DNA of 64,000 nt from Rutidosis leptorrhynchoides (lineage: Eukaryota > Streptophyta > Magnoliopsida > Asterales > Asteraceae): contig NC_092338.1 of the NCBI RefSeq assembly GCF_046630445.1, forward strand, positions 221,847,501 to 221,911,500. Reading direction: 5' to 3'. Below, in pieces: positions 24,686 through 37,160 of the stretch; the stretch's first letter is position 1, and the number at the start of each line of letters is the position of its first letter. Under the pieces are notes generated by a model. The model saw nothing but the letters and a program-made list of their open reading frames with translations, was not told where the DNA came from and searched no databases. Both the position numbers and the translations under genes were made by a program.

Positions 24686-26578
24686 TTAATGATATCCACA
24701 TACTAAGTAGTTTGCATAGTCTGCAAACCATGCAATTTCATTATAATCTATCTTCAATAGATATTCATCAGGAAAGTTGTCTTGTATGGCCGATTCATTC
24801 AGAACTTCTAATTCGGGATTTTCAAGACGAGAAAGATGATCAGCGGCGAGATTTCCTGCTCCCTTTTTATCTCGAATTTCAATATCGAACTCTTGTAAAA
24901 GTAAGATCCAACGGATTAATCGTGGTTTGGCATCTTGTTTCGAAAATAGGTATCTAAGAGCAGAATGATCGGTATAGACCACCGTTTTAGCTAGAACGAG
25001 ATATGAACGAAATTTGTCAAAAGCAAAAACAATAGCAAGGAGTTCTTTTTCAGTAGTTGTGTAATTTGTTTGTGTCCCTTGTAACGTCTTACTCGCATAA
25101 TAAATAGGTTGAAATCGTTTTTCAATCCTTTGTCCTAAAACGGATCCCATTGCAAAATCACTTGCATCGTACATAAGTTCAAATGGTAGATTCCAATTTG
25201 GAGTTATCATGATCGGCGCATTAGTGAGTTTTTCTTTAAGAATATTAAAAGATTTGATGCATTCATCTGAAAAGATGAATGGAGCATCCTTTTCTAGGAG
25301 TTTATTCATAGGAGTGGTAATTTTAGAAAAATCTTTTATGAAACGTCGGTAAAAACCAGCATGCCCTAGAAAACTCCTAACTCCTCTAACATTGGTGGGA
25401 TGTGGAAGTTTAGCAATTACATCTACTTTAGCTCTATCCACTTCAATTCCTTCCTTTGAAATTTTATGACTGAGAACGATGCCTTCTTTAACCATGAAAT
25501 GGCATTTCTCCCAATTAAGTACTAGATTTGATTGTTCGCATCTAATAAGCATTCGTTCAAGATTAACTAGACATGATTCAAATGTATCACCGAAGACTGA
25601 AAAGTCATCCATAAAAACTTCCATGCATTCTTCTATCATGTCGTGAAAAATCGCCATCATGCACCTTTGAAAGGTTGCAGGGGTGTTGCAAAGTCCAAAT
25701 GGCATGCGTTTGTAAGCAAAAGTACCATAAGGGCACATGAACGTAGTTTTTTCTTGGTCCTCGGGTGCTATTGGAATTTGAAAATATCCGGAAAAACCAT
25801 CAAGAAAATAATAGTAACTATTTCCGGCTAATCTTTCCAACATTTGATCAATAAAAGGTAAGGGAAAGTGATCTTTTCTGGTGGCGTCATTTAATTTTCT
25901 ATAATCAATACAAACAGGCCATCCTGTTACAGTCCTAGTAGGAATAAGCTCATTTTTTTCATTTGTGATGACAGTCATGCCACCCTTCTTAGGTACGCAT
26001 TGAACTGGGCTTACCCATGGACTATCAGAAATTGGATAAATTAAACCTGCATCAAGCAGTTTAATAATTTCTTTCTTAACAACATCTTGCATATTAGGAT
26101 TTAGTCTTCATTGGCGTTGCATATACGTTTTATGACCCTCTTCCATAAGGATTTTATGTGTGCAATACGAAGGACTAATTCCTTTAATATCATGAATTTT
26201 TCATGCAATAGCTGGTTTATGAGCTTTTAGCACAGAAACGAGTTTACATTTTTCATTTTTAGTAAGAGAAGACGATATTATTACAGGTAATTCAGATTCA
26301 CCATGTAAATAATCATATTCCAAATGGTTTGGAAGTGGCTTTAACTCTAATATCGGTGGTTCTTCTATCGATGATTTATATCGATATCTGTCTTATTCTT
26401 TTAGCATTTGAATTTCTTCTGTTGTTGGTTCATATCCATTAGCCATAAGTGTAGCTAACATTTCAGTTTCATCAATTGGTTCAGTTCCTTCTCCTAAAGA
26501 ACATTCTCCTGTTCCTTGTAATCTGGAAATTCTTCTAACAATTATGCATGTGAATCTATAGTTTGAATATAATAACAT
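24686..26578 (-). pseudogene. pol: E4 reverse transcriptase and RNase H
   Basis: Copies element RNA into DNA. The connector from 26578 has in-frame stops TAA 26395-26393, TGA 26203-26201 and TGA 26110-26108. The main open stretch, 26092-24686, covers the RT palm with [13 protein letters not shown], the catalytic FMDD (about 25610), and RNase H with [25 protein letters not shown] and [11 protein letters not shown]. The preceding protease segment is in another frame; the shift, probably one lost base, is near 26519. Motifs and order are typical of Athila. Confidence 0.88.
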
Positions 26579-26598
26579 GTATCATCTGTAGATTGCGG

Positions 26599-27051
26599 TT
26601 ATTGCATAGCTCTATCTACTGAAAAGGTAACACTCTCGTCCTCTATACTTAGGGTCAGTTTCTTACTAAACACCTCTATTATTGCTTTAGCCGTGTTTAA
26701 GAATGGTCTTCCTAATATGAGAGGAACTCGAGAATCTTCTTCCATATCCAGAATAACAAAATCTACTGGAAATACTAAAGTACCAACTTTAACTAGCATG
26801 TTCTCCATTATCCCTCTAGGATATTTTACTGATCGATCGGCTAGTTGTATACTTATTCGTGTTGGTTTCAATTCTACAAGGTCTAGTTTAGCGTATAGTG
26901 AATACAGCATTAAATTTATACTAGCACCTAAGTCTGCCAATGCTTCTATTGAACTAAGACTACCCAGAAAACATGGAATTGTGAAACTTCCTGGATCTGA
27001 TAATTTTTCTAGTATCTTATTCAAAAGCACTGCAGAACAAATAGCATTCAT
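26599..27051 (-). pseudogene. pol: E4 protease in the usual gag-pol position
   Basis: Aspartic protease segment with the Athila-type ADLGAS motif (about 26930) in place of the common DSGA, then the LADRSVKYPRG and VPLILGRPFLNTAKAIIEV blocks. It follows in-frame TAA/stop codons that separate it from the gag linker and ends at TAA 26601-26599. A second, related protease domain lies after integrase (about 23150-22880). Confidence 0.8.
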
Positions 27052-27061
27052 AGTAACAGCC

Positions 27062-27861
27062 GAGAGTTCTTACATTTTCTTTCTATTTGTGATTAGATCT
27101 TTCAGAAATTTAGCATATCTAGGCATTCCTGAAATCACATCAATGAAAGGAAGATTGACATTTTTTTGTTTAAACATATCCAAGAATTTGGATTGCTCGG
27201 CTTCAAGTCTCTCTTTTCTCATTTTACTCGGGTAAGGAAGTGGTGGTTGATATGGTTTAACATAAGGTTTAGCCTTAACTGTGTTATCTTCATTAACCTT
27301 TTCAACTACCGGTTCTGTTTCCTTATCTTGCTCAGGTTGTGGTTCTTGTGGAGTAGGAATACCTTCATCAGAAATTACAGGCATTTCAGGTGGTTTACGT
27401 GTAATACCACTTTTTGTGGAAATGGCTTTAGCTGTTTCATTTCGGGGGTTAGCATTTGTATCACTAGGTAGACTTCCCGGTTTTCTTTCACCTATTAACC
27501 TTGCTAGGTTACTTACTTCTTGTTCCAGATTTTGAATAGAAGCTTGTTGATTTCAAAATGCTTGAGCATTTTGTTCATTGGTTTATTTCTGAGATGTGAA
27601 AAACTGAGTTTGAGATTCAACTAGCTTCGACATCATATCTTCTAAATTTGGCTTTTTATCATCGGTTTGTGGTGGTTTATTTTGAAAAATAGGTCTTTGC
27701 TGATTGTAAGTATTGTTGGATACTTGTTGATTGCTTGGACCTTGTTGATTGTTGTATGGAACATTTTGGTTATAATTCTGGTTTTGATTGTAGATTGGTC
27801 TTGGCGGTTGATAATTATTCTGATAATTATTTCCAGGCCTTTGGTTTATGTATGAAACATT
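27062..27861 (-). pseudogene. E4 gag-protease linker with in-frame stops
   Basis: Same frame as gag: an Asn/Gln-rich stretch, a short coiled-coil-like part, and a conserved Athila block ending with FKQKNVNLPFIDVISGMP and YAKFLKDLITNRKK. Stops within the frame: TAG 27864-27862, TAA 27585-27583, TGA 27555-27553, and a TAA/TGA-type stop at 27072-27070. No frameshift is seen here. Confidence 0.7.
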
Positions 27862-29040
27862 CTATCTTTGTTCCATTGTTAGTTCAATACTGAGACAATC
27901 TTTTGTCAAATGTGGTCCTCCACGCTGCTCACAACTAATTCTTATTGAGTGAATATCCTTAGTCATCTTTTCCATTCGTCTCTCGACAGTATCTATCTTT
28001 GCAGAAATGGAATCGAAGTCATGGCTAGAATCGGCTCTAGCTGCTTTAGATGATCTAACGATATCTTTTTTTTGGTGCCACTCATGTGAGTGGGAAGCAG
28101 TGTTATCAATAATTTTGTAAGCGTCAGTTGCGATTTTCTTCATAATGGAACCACCAGCTGCTATATCGATGTCTTTTCTTGTAGTGATGTTGCATCCTTG
28201 GTAGAATATTTGTACTATTTGACAAGTGTCTAAACCATGTTGCGGACATCCTCTCAATAATTTTCCAAATCTTGTCCATGCTTCATATAGAGTTTCATTT
28301 GGCTTTTGCGTGAACGTAACAATTTCTCTTTGAAGTCTCACGGCTTTAGATGCTGGAAAGAATTGTTTAAGAAATTTTTCAACTAAAACATCCCATGTAT
28401 CAATCGCCCCTTCAGGTAACGATTCTAACCAATCTTTGGCTTCTCCCTTTAAAGTCCAGGGAAATAACATGAGATATATCTGTTCATCCCCCACTTCTCG
28501 GATTTTAAATAGTGTACAGATCCTATTAAAGGTACGAAGATGTTCATTTGGATCTTCCTTCGGCGCACCACTAAATTGGCATTGATTAGTTACCATGTGT
28601 AGAATTTGTCCTTTGATTTCATAATCTGGCGCATTAATGTCAGGTTGAGTAATTGCGTGACCTTGGCCAGTGTGTTTAGCTCTCATTCGGTCTTCCATAC
28701 TTAGAGGTTCCAGATTTTCCATGATTGAATTTGTTGAATCTGAATCACTAGAGGATTCTGATTTAATGGTAGGTTCCTCAACAATCTCTGTTTGAATGAT
28801 TGGTGGTTCCGGAGGAAAGATTAATGGTTCAGGATCTATGAATTGTCCCTGAATATTCTCCGGATTCTCAATTGTGAGGTCGGGTTCAAAAAATGGATTA
28901 TCGGAAATTTGAATTGGAGTACTTGGTCGACTGGATGACGATTCTAAAGAAAAATCAACGGCGACAATATTTGCTAGATGTCTTGATCGAGTTACAGGTG
29001 GTGAACGTACAAAAGGTGGTGAACGTTTTGCTCCGTGCAT
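27862..29040 (-). pseudogene. gag: E4 gag (Athila capsid/nucleocapsid)
   Basis: ATG 29040 opens 392 codons. The retrotransposon gag domain (about residues 135-300) shows DPNEHLRTFNRIC, LFPWTLKGEAKDWLESLP and NETLYEAWTRFGKLLRGCP, typical of Athila. The zinc knuckle near the end reads CEQRGGPHLTKDC: the second cysteine of the CCHC pattern is an arginine, so zinc binding is probably lost. Ends TAG 27864-27862, after which the frame continues as the gag linker. Confidence 0.85.
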
Positions 29041-30345
29041 TCACTGAATATCCTATTAGTTATAAAATAAGAAAAATTATATAAGTTATCAAATTAATAG
29101 ACTTTTCTGATTTTTCCCACGTTTCGAATAGCCAAAAGTTGCAGCAGAGGGGCAGGATTCGTTTGGTCTCAATATAATTGAGTACTGTTTGGCTCTAATA
29201 ATCCGGTCCACGTACAAATCCAACTATTACTACGAACCAGAAAATGGATGTCTATTAATTTAACCACTTAAAATAATTTTTCGTTTTGAAATTTTAGAGA
29301 AGAAATAGAAAAAAATTCTATGTCCTATAAACTAGAGCGTCGAGAAATAAGAAAGAAAAAGATTGCGCGTCGAAAAATGTCGAAAAATAAAAAGTCAAAA
29401 AATAAAAAAAAGTAGCGCGTCAAAACTTAAAAAGGAACTAAAAACTAAGAATTAAAAGTTACGTCTAAAGATATTAAAGCTTAAAAATGAATTCTATATT
29501 CAAAAACAGCAATTACTTAAAAAGTACTAAAATATTAAAAACGGCGTCGCAAAATTCTAAAGCACCTAAATCTTATTCTAAAGAAAAAGCACTTAAGAGA
29601 TTTTACGGCAAAGCCTAAAAAACTAGAAATAAAAATAACTATGGCAAAAACTAAGTTTAAAACTAAGTACGAGCGAAAAATATAAATATTACGCTAAAAC
29701 AAATAAAAAGATACAAAATATAACAATAAACTTAAAGTTGTAAAAAGTACAATTTTTATAAAAATATTATTTTTATATTATTTATTTTATAAAACTATTA
29801 ATTTTATATATTTAATAAAACTAAATAAACTAAAAATACAAATTAATTAATAAAACTAAACTAAATAATAAATAAATAAAAACCTAATTAGGGTTTAATT
29901 AAATAATAATAATAATAATTATTACGTAATTATTGCTGGAACCAGTCAACTGTGGCGTGTCAGACAGCTTCATGCGGTCGCATGAAGTTTTGCCTTCGGG
30001 CTCATGCGATCGCATGAGCTAGGGTTTCGGGCCAGTTTTGGGCTGCTACAGTACCAGGCCTCGAGTGTTTATATATATTTTTTTTGTTTTCTGTTTTAAT
30101 AAATAATTATATAAATAAATAAAACTTGTATTTTAAAAACTAAAATAAAAATAAAGAAACTTTATAATTTTATATATATATATATATATGTAACAAACTA
30201 TTAAAAATATATAAATATTTTGTTTTTCTTTTTATATTTTCGTATTTTTTTTAAAAAAATCGTATATTTTTACAAAATAAAAACTAAATAAAACTTTAAT
30301 AAAAATCTTTTTTTATAGCGTTGCGCTTTCGGCGTTTTAGCATCA
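29041..30345 (-). other. E4 leader with paired palindromes
   Basis: Non-coding leader between primer site and gag, similar to the E2 leader. It contains CTTCATGCG-GT-CGCATGAAG (29968-29987) and the perfect palindrome CTCATGCGATCGCATGAG (30001-30018), 13 bases apart, and repeated GCGTCGAAAAA words near 29330-29410. Otherwise AT-rich with no gene. Confidence 0.7.
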
Positions 30346-30362
30346 CCCCGGCAGCAGCGCCA
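30346..30362 (-). other. E4 primer binding site (tRNA-Asp type)
   Basis: Minus strand TGGCGCTGCTGCCGGGG, close to the Athila-type site complementary to tRNA-Asp, eight bases after the LTR end. Supports the Athila assignment. Confidence 0.8.
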
Positions 30363-30370
30363 AAAATACT

Positions 30371-31707
30371 TGATGTTATGCGAGGGGTATATGAAATAGT
30401 ATTAATTTTTACAACGAAATACTATTAAATACAATACAATTTTACACAAGTGATTTATTTATAGAGTGGATATACCTAAACCTTGCTACAACACTTATAA
30501 GCAGTGTACCTAATCGTACAGTAGCGTAGTTTTTTAGTAAGTCCGGTTCGTTCTACAGGGATCTTTAAAACAAGCTTAACGCTATATTTTTTAACTTATA
30601 TTTGTAAAAATACAAAAATATATAAGTAATATTATTATTATAAAAAGGGGGTTTTTTACCATTTAATGACCGGTTTGTAGATTTTAAAAACTTTAGTCGC
30701 AGTTAAAACCTAATGTAAAATATTAAAAATAAATATAACTTAATTTAAAGCGTAAAATAAATAACGGTAATGAAATTGCGATAAATAAAAGTGCGATAAA
30801 ATAAAATTGCGATAAATAAAGAGTACGATAATTAAAAATGCAATTAAATAAAATGACAATAAATAAAAGTGCGATAATTAAAAGTGTAATTAAATATGAA
30901 ATATATAAAGTATGCTTATTTAAACTTCCGTAATCATGATGTTTGACGTGTTGATTTTAGTTTTATTACCATGGGTTAATTGTCCTTTGTCCTGGATTAT
31001 TTGATATGTCCATACGGATTTGTCTATAATAGTCCATCAGTCATAAATATAAAGTGCACGTGTCCTCGTTAAATTATCCTTATTCCCGAAGTCTAATATT
31101 CCAACTAATTGGGGATTCGAATTGTAACAAGGTCTTAATACTTTGTTTAATGAATACACCAGGTTATCGACTGCGTGTAGTCCAAGGTTTTACTACTTTG
31201 TTAACAATTACACCAATTACCCTTGAATGTAATCCACCCCTGTTTCAACAAGTCTATTAACTATTAATCCAATCTCGTGTCCGGTTAAATGAACAATTAT
31301 TGGTATTTATAGATATCCCGCCCACCGTACCCAGTCAAGCGTATGTGGTTATATATAAATACGTCAAATTATAAGTCTATATATTAAATCAACGAGGTAT
31401 CATTTAGTTAATATAAAACTCATTAATAGCCCATAGTCTAATTTCCACAAGTGTCGTTCTTTTGTCCAAACCCCAATTATGGTCCAAAGCCCAATTACCC
31501 AATTTTAATATTTAGCCCAACATCACGATTACTTCGGCATTAAATAAGCATAATAATAATTTAGCTACGAGACATTAAATTAAAAAAGTTGAACATAACT
31601 TACAATGATTAGTAATAGCGTAGCGTTATACAGACAGAATTTCGACTTACACCCTTACAACATTCGCTAACATACCCTTATTATTAGAATTTAAAATTAA
31701 AATTAAA

Positions 31708-31796
<89 letters not shown>

Positions 31797-32395
31797 CGTA
31801 TGAGAGAAAGGAAAGAAAAAGATGGTTAAAATCATCACCAAACTGCGAAATTTATAGGACCTGAGCTGAAAAAGTATGCCATGCGATCGCATGGCTTTTG
31901 TGCCTCCAGGCCATGCGATCGCATGGAGGTAGGTACCAGCTCACATGAGTTTGTTTTCTTGTTTGCCGACGTTTATAATATATAATATAATATATATATT
32001 AATTTTAAGAATTAATTATATATTATATTACATTCATGTGCATAGTTGACTTGTAATTTTTAGTCCGTTGCGTCGAGCGTTGAGAGTTGACTCTGGTCCC
32101 GGTTCCAGTTTTTCGAACGTCCTTGTTTAAAATTTAATATCTTGTACTTTGCGTTTTGTATCTTGTACTCTTGTAATTTTGAGACATTTCTCATCAATAA
32201 TTGGAACCACTTTGATTGTATTTTATACTTTTGAGCTTTTTGGTCGTTTGCGTCTTCAATTCGTCGAATATGTCTTTTGTCTTCACCTTTTATTATTTAA
32301 ACGAATATTACTTGTAAATAGAACAATTGCAACTAAAAGTTTGTCTTTCTTGAGGGATAATGCTATGAAATATATATTCGTTTTTAGCATTATCA
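30371..32395 (-). repeat. E4 5' LTR (2025 bp)
   Basis: Partner of 14361-16407. TATA box at 31856-31850; palindromes CCATGCGATCGCATGG at 31879-31894 and 31911-31926; (TA)n at 31714-31793. A 40-base insertion containing a G/C run near 30628-30667 is absent from the other LTR. Most of the remainder is nearly identical. Confidence 0.93.
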
Positions 32396-32857
32396 ATAGA
32401 TCTATCGGGTTTGACCACCTCAACTGGGCTAGTCGCTCTAGTATCGTAAACGGTTGCATAGTACTTCCGTTTTACTACACTTGGTACAGTGTAGGGAGAT
32501 TTTATAATAAAGGGAATATGCCACATTAATTGTTAAGTATGGTTACCGAAGCGCTCAACAACTTATAGAATACTTTTATACACTTGCGAGTGTACATATA
32601 TTTATGAAACTGAAATCTTGTGGTCTATCAAAATTACTAAATTTTATGATTGTTTATGATAAACATATGAACTCACCAACCTTTTGGTTGACACTTTTAA
32701 GCGTGTTTATTCTCAGGTATGAATTAAGTCTTCCGCTGTGCATTTGCTCAATCGAAGGATATTACATGGAGTCATTCATGGCATATTTAGGTCAGTACCT
32801 CGCAATGGGATCAGATGTTGATGACTTCGTCCAGGTGGATTAGGACGGGTCGTCATA
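32396..32857 (+). repeat. Right arm of the large inverted repeat, second segment (LTR 3' end)
   Basis: Resumes with the second ATAGA copy after E4 and continues the match to the left arm. It contains the stem-loop CAACC-TTTT-GGTTG (32677-32690) and ends GGACGGGTCGTCATA, followed by GG and the first seven bases of a tRNA-iMet primer site. It is therefore the 3' end of the E3 5' LTR. Confidence 0.88.
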
Positions 32858-35469
32858 GGTGGTATCTGTGATGACCCGGGAATTTTCAACCAAATTTAAA
32901 CTTAATTTTTATATAATTTCGACACGATAAGCAAAGTCCGTTATGTTGCATCTCAAAATTTTTGAACTATTTTCGTACATTCAATTACCCTTCGACTGTT
33001 CTCGACGATTCACGAACAATTAAATGTAAATAGATATGTGTGTATGTAAATATAAATAATAATTCAGAATATAATTTGAAGTATTATATGTTGTTGTTAT
33101 TAAAAATTAATAATATAAAAATAAGATATTATAATAATTATTATTTAAAATATAGCTCTATATATAAATAAAGTATATTAAAAATAAATATTAAATGCTT
33201 GTAATACTCGTTTGATATTCCGATTGATATTAAGCAAGTTAAATTCGAACTTATGTAATTTTAAAATAAAAGGTGATCCGAAAATGAGTTATATAAGTTA
33301 TATGCTTATTAAAAGTATATTTAGGATCTAATTAGTTAATTTTAATAATTTTTATATTTCACCCATAAATGAGAGGGACAGTTGATGTAATTTTTATTTA
33401 ATAAATTAATGATCGAATTTTATAGCATAATGACCAAAATAAATAAATATAACTAATTTAAAAATATGGAATTTTTCTGAACATTTTTATTCGCCACTAA
33501 TTTATCAACGGAGTATGATAATACAGTCCGTGAAAACTGTCGATAACTAAATAACAAATGGTACATCCATGATTGAAAAAGTGTTTACTGTATTTTCTTT
33601 GAAATCCTTGTTATCTGTCAACTTGTGTAATATGCCAATTTGTTTAATTATGTAAGTATGATAATTATCAATAAGTGTTTGATGCACGAATTCCATATAT
33701 ACATATTCCTTCCTCTTCACTGTTATAACACACAACATCCCCACTTTGACTTTCTGTTCTTCTAATCAAACCTTCACAACTACAACCGATTCATTACATT
33801 TCTACTTGTAACCACGAATACATGAACACCATCACTAGATCATAACCACCCCTTCTCGTTACTTTTTCTTTCTTCTTCTTCTCGATGCTAAGATATTCGT
33901 ATACCATAAACCATATCACCACACAAAGGTTGCCCACTACTATGTTCTGTCCAAACAATTAACCATTACCATTCTACCACAACCACGACTTATCATCTCC
34001 CTATCATCATCAATTATACCACCATGCTACAACCATTTAACCACCTTTTCTATTTCTTATCTCTTCTCGGTAAGTCATATTCTTCAATCACACCCACTTG
34101 ATTAAATATAAATGCATCTAAACTTTCCCACGATCGTTTATCTTCCTAGTCAAAACCAATCAAACAAAACAACACTAACACACCACCATGTTCACCCACC
34201 TTCAATTTACAACCACCACCGGTTAACCCCATCATCATGAAACCAAACCAAAACCCATTTTAGGTCACCACCACTGCCATAAGCTACTACTACTTCTCTT
34301 CGTTCCTATTTACTGCTACGTTATGAACCAAGATCAAGAACACCGAAACAACTCACCTTGGATCACCACCCGTTACCACCCCATCGAACAAACTTTTTTT
34401 TTCAAGTCGTTATCGAACCATTCACCTTTGTCTTTGATTAACCAACACCAACACACTCTTTCCTTCTTCTAATGTTTTTAGTTATATATGAGCAAGACTA
34501 AAACCCAAATACACCTTCAAACCGAACCTCATATCAAGTTTTATATGTGGGCCGTAAATTGTATGTGATGATTGGGCCGGTTATGATTAAAGGAGATAAA
34601 TAATGATGATGATAAAGTTATGGTATGATGATGAAGTTTACAAGAAAACGGTTTGCACATATTTTTGTTTCTATGCACTTCGAAGATTCCACAAGCAAAA
34701 GCCACCAGTTATTTTTATAAAACTGAATCCTCATTTCTCTAATTGGTTCAATTAAACACAATCAATCCCCCACCAAATACTTTTTATTCTTTGTATTTCC
34801 CACTTGCTAATTTATGATTATAGTGGACCTCATTCCCTCCAAGATTCGTACACATACTCTAATTTATCTACTGGCCGATTTTTTTTATTTGATGAACTTC
34901 ATAGGGTAAAATAGAAAAGATTAAAGTAAGTATATGATAAATAATATTAATGATACTTGATGATGATGATGATTGCGTAATTTTTTTTTCTTTGTGTCGG
35001 CTAAAAAGAAGTCAAGAAGTGGAAGAATAATACAAATTACATATTTGGTTAGTGGGCCGTAATCCTTTTTACATGGGGTCTGGTACCGTAGTATTGGACT
35101 TGGAATCAAGTTAGTGGAGCTGAGAATCCAACATTTGGAGTTTGAAATTTTAAGTTAATTTGAACTTTACAACTAAATTTTTGAATGACTAGAATAATAA
35201 TGATGAGTTCGTGTGGTAATGAAAATGATGATGCAATTATTTAGTGATGATAAGTCGTTAATGAAACGGTGATAATAACGATATGAGGTTAGATGACGGG
35301 CTTGTGAAGGATGAAGGTTATGGTGATGAGTACACAATGATTTGATGATAATGATAAATGATGATGTTAATTATGATGATGATTGGTGGTGTATGTATAT
35401 AAAGAAGAAGAAACAGTTTAAGACGGTTTATATGTATATATATTAGGAATTAAATTAGGAAGCACAATT

Positions 35470-35540
35470 GGAGGAATGGTTTGGGGAATTCTCAGGTTAG
35501 CGGGTGGTTGCGGGTTCAAACCCGGACTTGGGCATTTTTT
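35470..35540 (+). repeat. tRNA-like (SINE-like) module in the solo LTR
   Basis: GGTTAGCGGG then CGGGTTCAAACCCG, a B-box-like T-arm hairpin, then a T run. Same family as the modules in the inverted-repeat arms. Confidence 0.5.
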
Positions 35541-36785
35541 TAAGGGCTACTCCTTTGAGGTAGTTATTATTAATACTCTTATTACTATTATTTCATTATT
35601 ATTATTATTGTTATTATTATTATTATTTATATTTATTATTGATTGTTATTAAGTAATTATTATTACTAATATTAGAAATAAGATTTTTAGTATAATTAAT
35701 ATTATTATCATTATTATTACTACTATTAAAATATATATTATTATTATGATTAATATGACTATTAAATTTTTTTTTTATTAAAATCATCAGTTTTATTAAA
35801 AGTACCATTATTATTAAAAAAATTATTTTTATGAAAACTAACATTTTTATCTTATTATTATTATCTTTTCTATTAAAATTATTATTGTTACTAATATTAC
35901 TTTTATTATTAGTATTATCATCAAAGCTATTAATATCAGTATTATTACTAAATCAAATTACTTTTCGTATTATTATTATTATCATAAAAAGATACAAATT
36001 TTTATTGATATTATTTTACTAAATAAATAACCATATAATAATATATTTTAAAACATATCACATAACAACATTAATATTTTCATAATAAATACTAATTATT
36101 TATCTAATGTATGTAAAATAAAGTATAGTTAATTGAGTTAATAATGAAACATACAAGTTAATAACATAACAATTTATAATAAAACATAAACTTGTTCAAT
36201 TACGATTATATGTTTTAATAAATATAAATGATATAGGTTCGTGAATTCGAAGCCAACCCTATACTTGTTCAATGACGTCATATGTATTTTTACTACAAAA
36301 TACAGTATGGTGAGTTTCATTACTCCCTTTTTAAATGCTTTTGCAATATATATTTTTGGAACTGAGAATACATGCGCTTTTATAAATGTTTTACTAAATA
36401 GACACAAGTAATCGAAACTACATTATATGGTTGAATGATCGAAGCCGAATATGCCCCTTTTGCTTGGTAACCTAAAAATTAGTAAACCGATCTACTAATT
36501 GACGCGAATCCTAAAGATAGATCTATTGAGCCTAACGAACCCCATCCAAAGTACCGGATGCTTTAGTACTTCGATGTTGTTTTATCATGTCCGAAGGATT
36601 TCCCGGAATGATAGGGGATATTCTTATATGCATCTTGTTAATGTCGGTTACCAGGTGTTCAATCCATATGAATGATATTTTTGTCTCTATGCATGGGACG
36701 TATATTTATGAGAACTGAAAAATGAAAATCTTGTTGTCTATTAAAATGATGGAAATGATTATTTATGTTAAACTAATGAACTCAC

Positions 36786-36799
36786 CAACCTTTTGGTTG
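36786..36799 (+). other. Conserved LTR stem-loop CAACC-TTTT-GGTTG (type copy)
   Basis: Five-pair stem, TTTT loop, followed by GACA, a T-rich spacer and ATGTTTATTCTCAGGT. Present in all six Tekay-type LTR copies: 11575-11562 (minus), 32677-32690, 36786-36799, 45999-46012, 47269-47256 (minus), 57195-57182 (minus). The closing pair varies as C-G, G-C or A-T while pairing is kept. In the complete LTRs it lies about 340-380 bases before the LTR end. Confidence 0.75.
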
Positions 36800-37145
36800 A
36801 CACTTTAAAGCATGTTTATTCTCAGGTATGAAAGAAATCTTCCGCTGTGCATTTGCTCACTTTAAAGATATTACTTGGAGTCATTCATGGCATTTTTTCA
36901 AAAGACGTTGCATTCGAGTCGTTGAGTTCATCAATATTATTATTAAGTCAATTATAGTTAGATATATTATGAAATGGTATGCATGCCGTCAAATTTCGAT
37001 GTAATGAAAGATTGTCTTTTCAAAAACGAATGCAATGTTTGTAAAACGTATCATATAGAGGTCAAGTACCTCATGTAACCAACTGTTGTGAATCATTTAT
37101 AATCGATATGGACTTCGTCCGGATGGATTAGGATGGGTTATGAAA

Positions 37146-37160
37146 GTATCAGAGCGTTGG
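37146..37160 (+). other. E3 primer site, 3' part
   Basis: GTATCAGAGCGTTGG follows the solo LTR; its missing start, TG plus the duplicated GTATC, is at 32860-32866. Confidence 0.75.

Larger units (their letters stand above)
14361..32395 (-). mobile_element. E4: complete Athila-type Ty3/gypsy retrotransposon, 18.0 kb
   Basis: Two LTRs (14361-16407 and 30371-32395) flank a minus-strand internal region, with a 5-bp target duplication ATAGA (14356-14360 and 32396-32400). Primer site at 30362-30346, polypurine tract at 16424-16408. Order on the minus strand: leader, gag, linker, protease, RT/RNase H, integrase, second protease, zinc-knuckle ORF, ATHILA-type ORF, 3' noncoding region. The coding region has many stops and a few frameshifts. 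The LTRs differ by scattered substitutions, a 36-bp duplication (left) and a 40-bp insertion (right). Confidence 0.95.
32867..37145 (+). repeat. Solo Tekay-type LTR (4.28 kb) inserted in the E3 primer site
   Basis: Starts TGTGATGACCCGGG and ends GGGTTATGAAA (the last two bases should be CA and appear mutated). GTATC occurs immediately before (32862-32866) and immediately after (37146-37150), a 5-bp target duplication, and together the flanks make a normal primer site. It contains a tRNA-like module (35470-35540), the stem-loop CAACC-TTTT-GGTTG (36786-36799) and AT-rich tracts. Small ORFs inside are not genes. Confidence 0.75.

Noticed and set aside
33547..35109. Host promoter or gene inside the long LTR (CCACCACC-rich stretch at 34000-34500)
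   Set aside because: It is part of a 4.28-kb LTR flanked by a target duplication; no frame of gene-like length is present.
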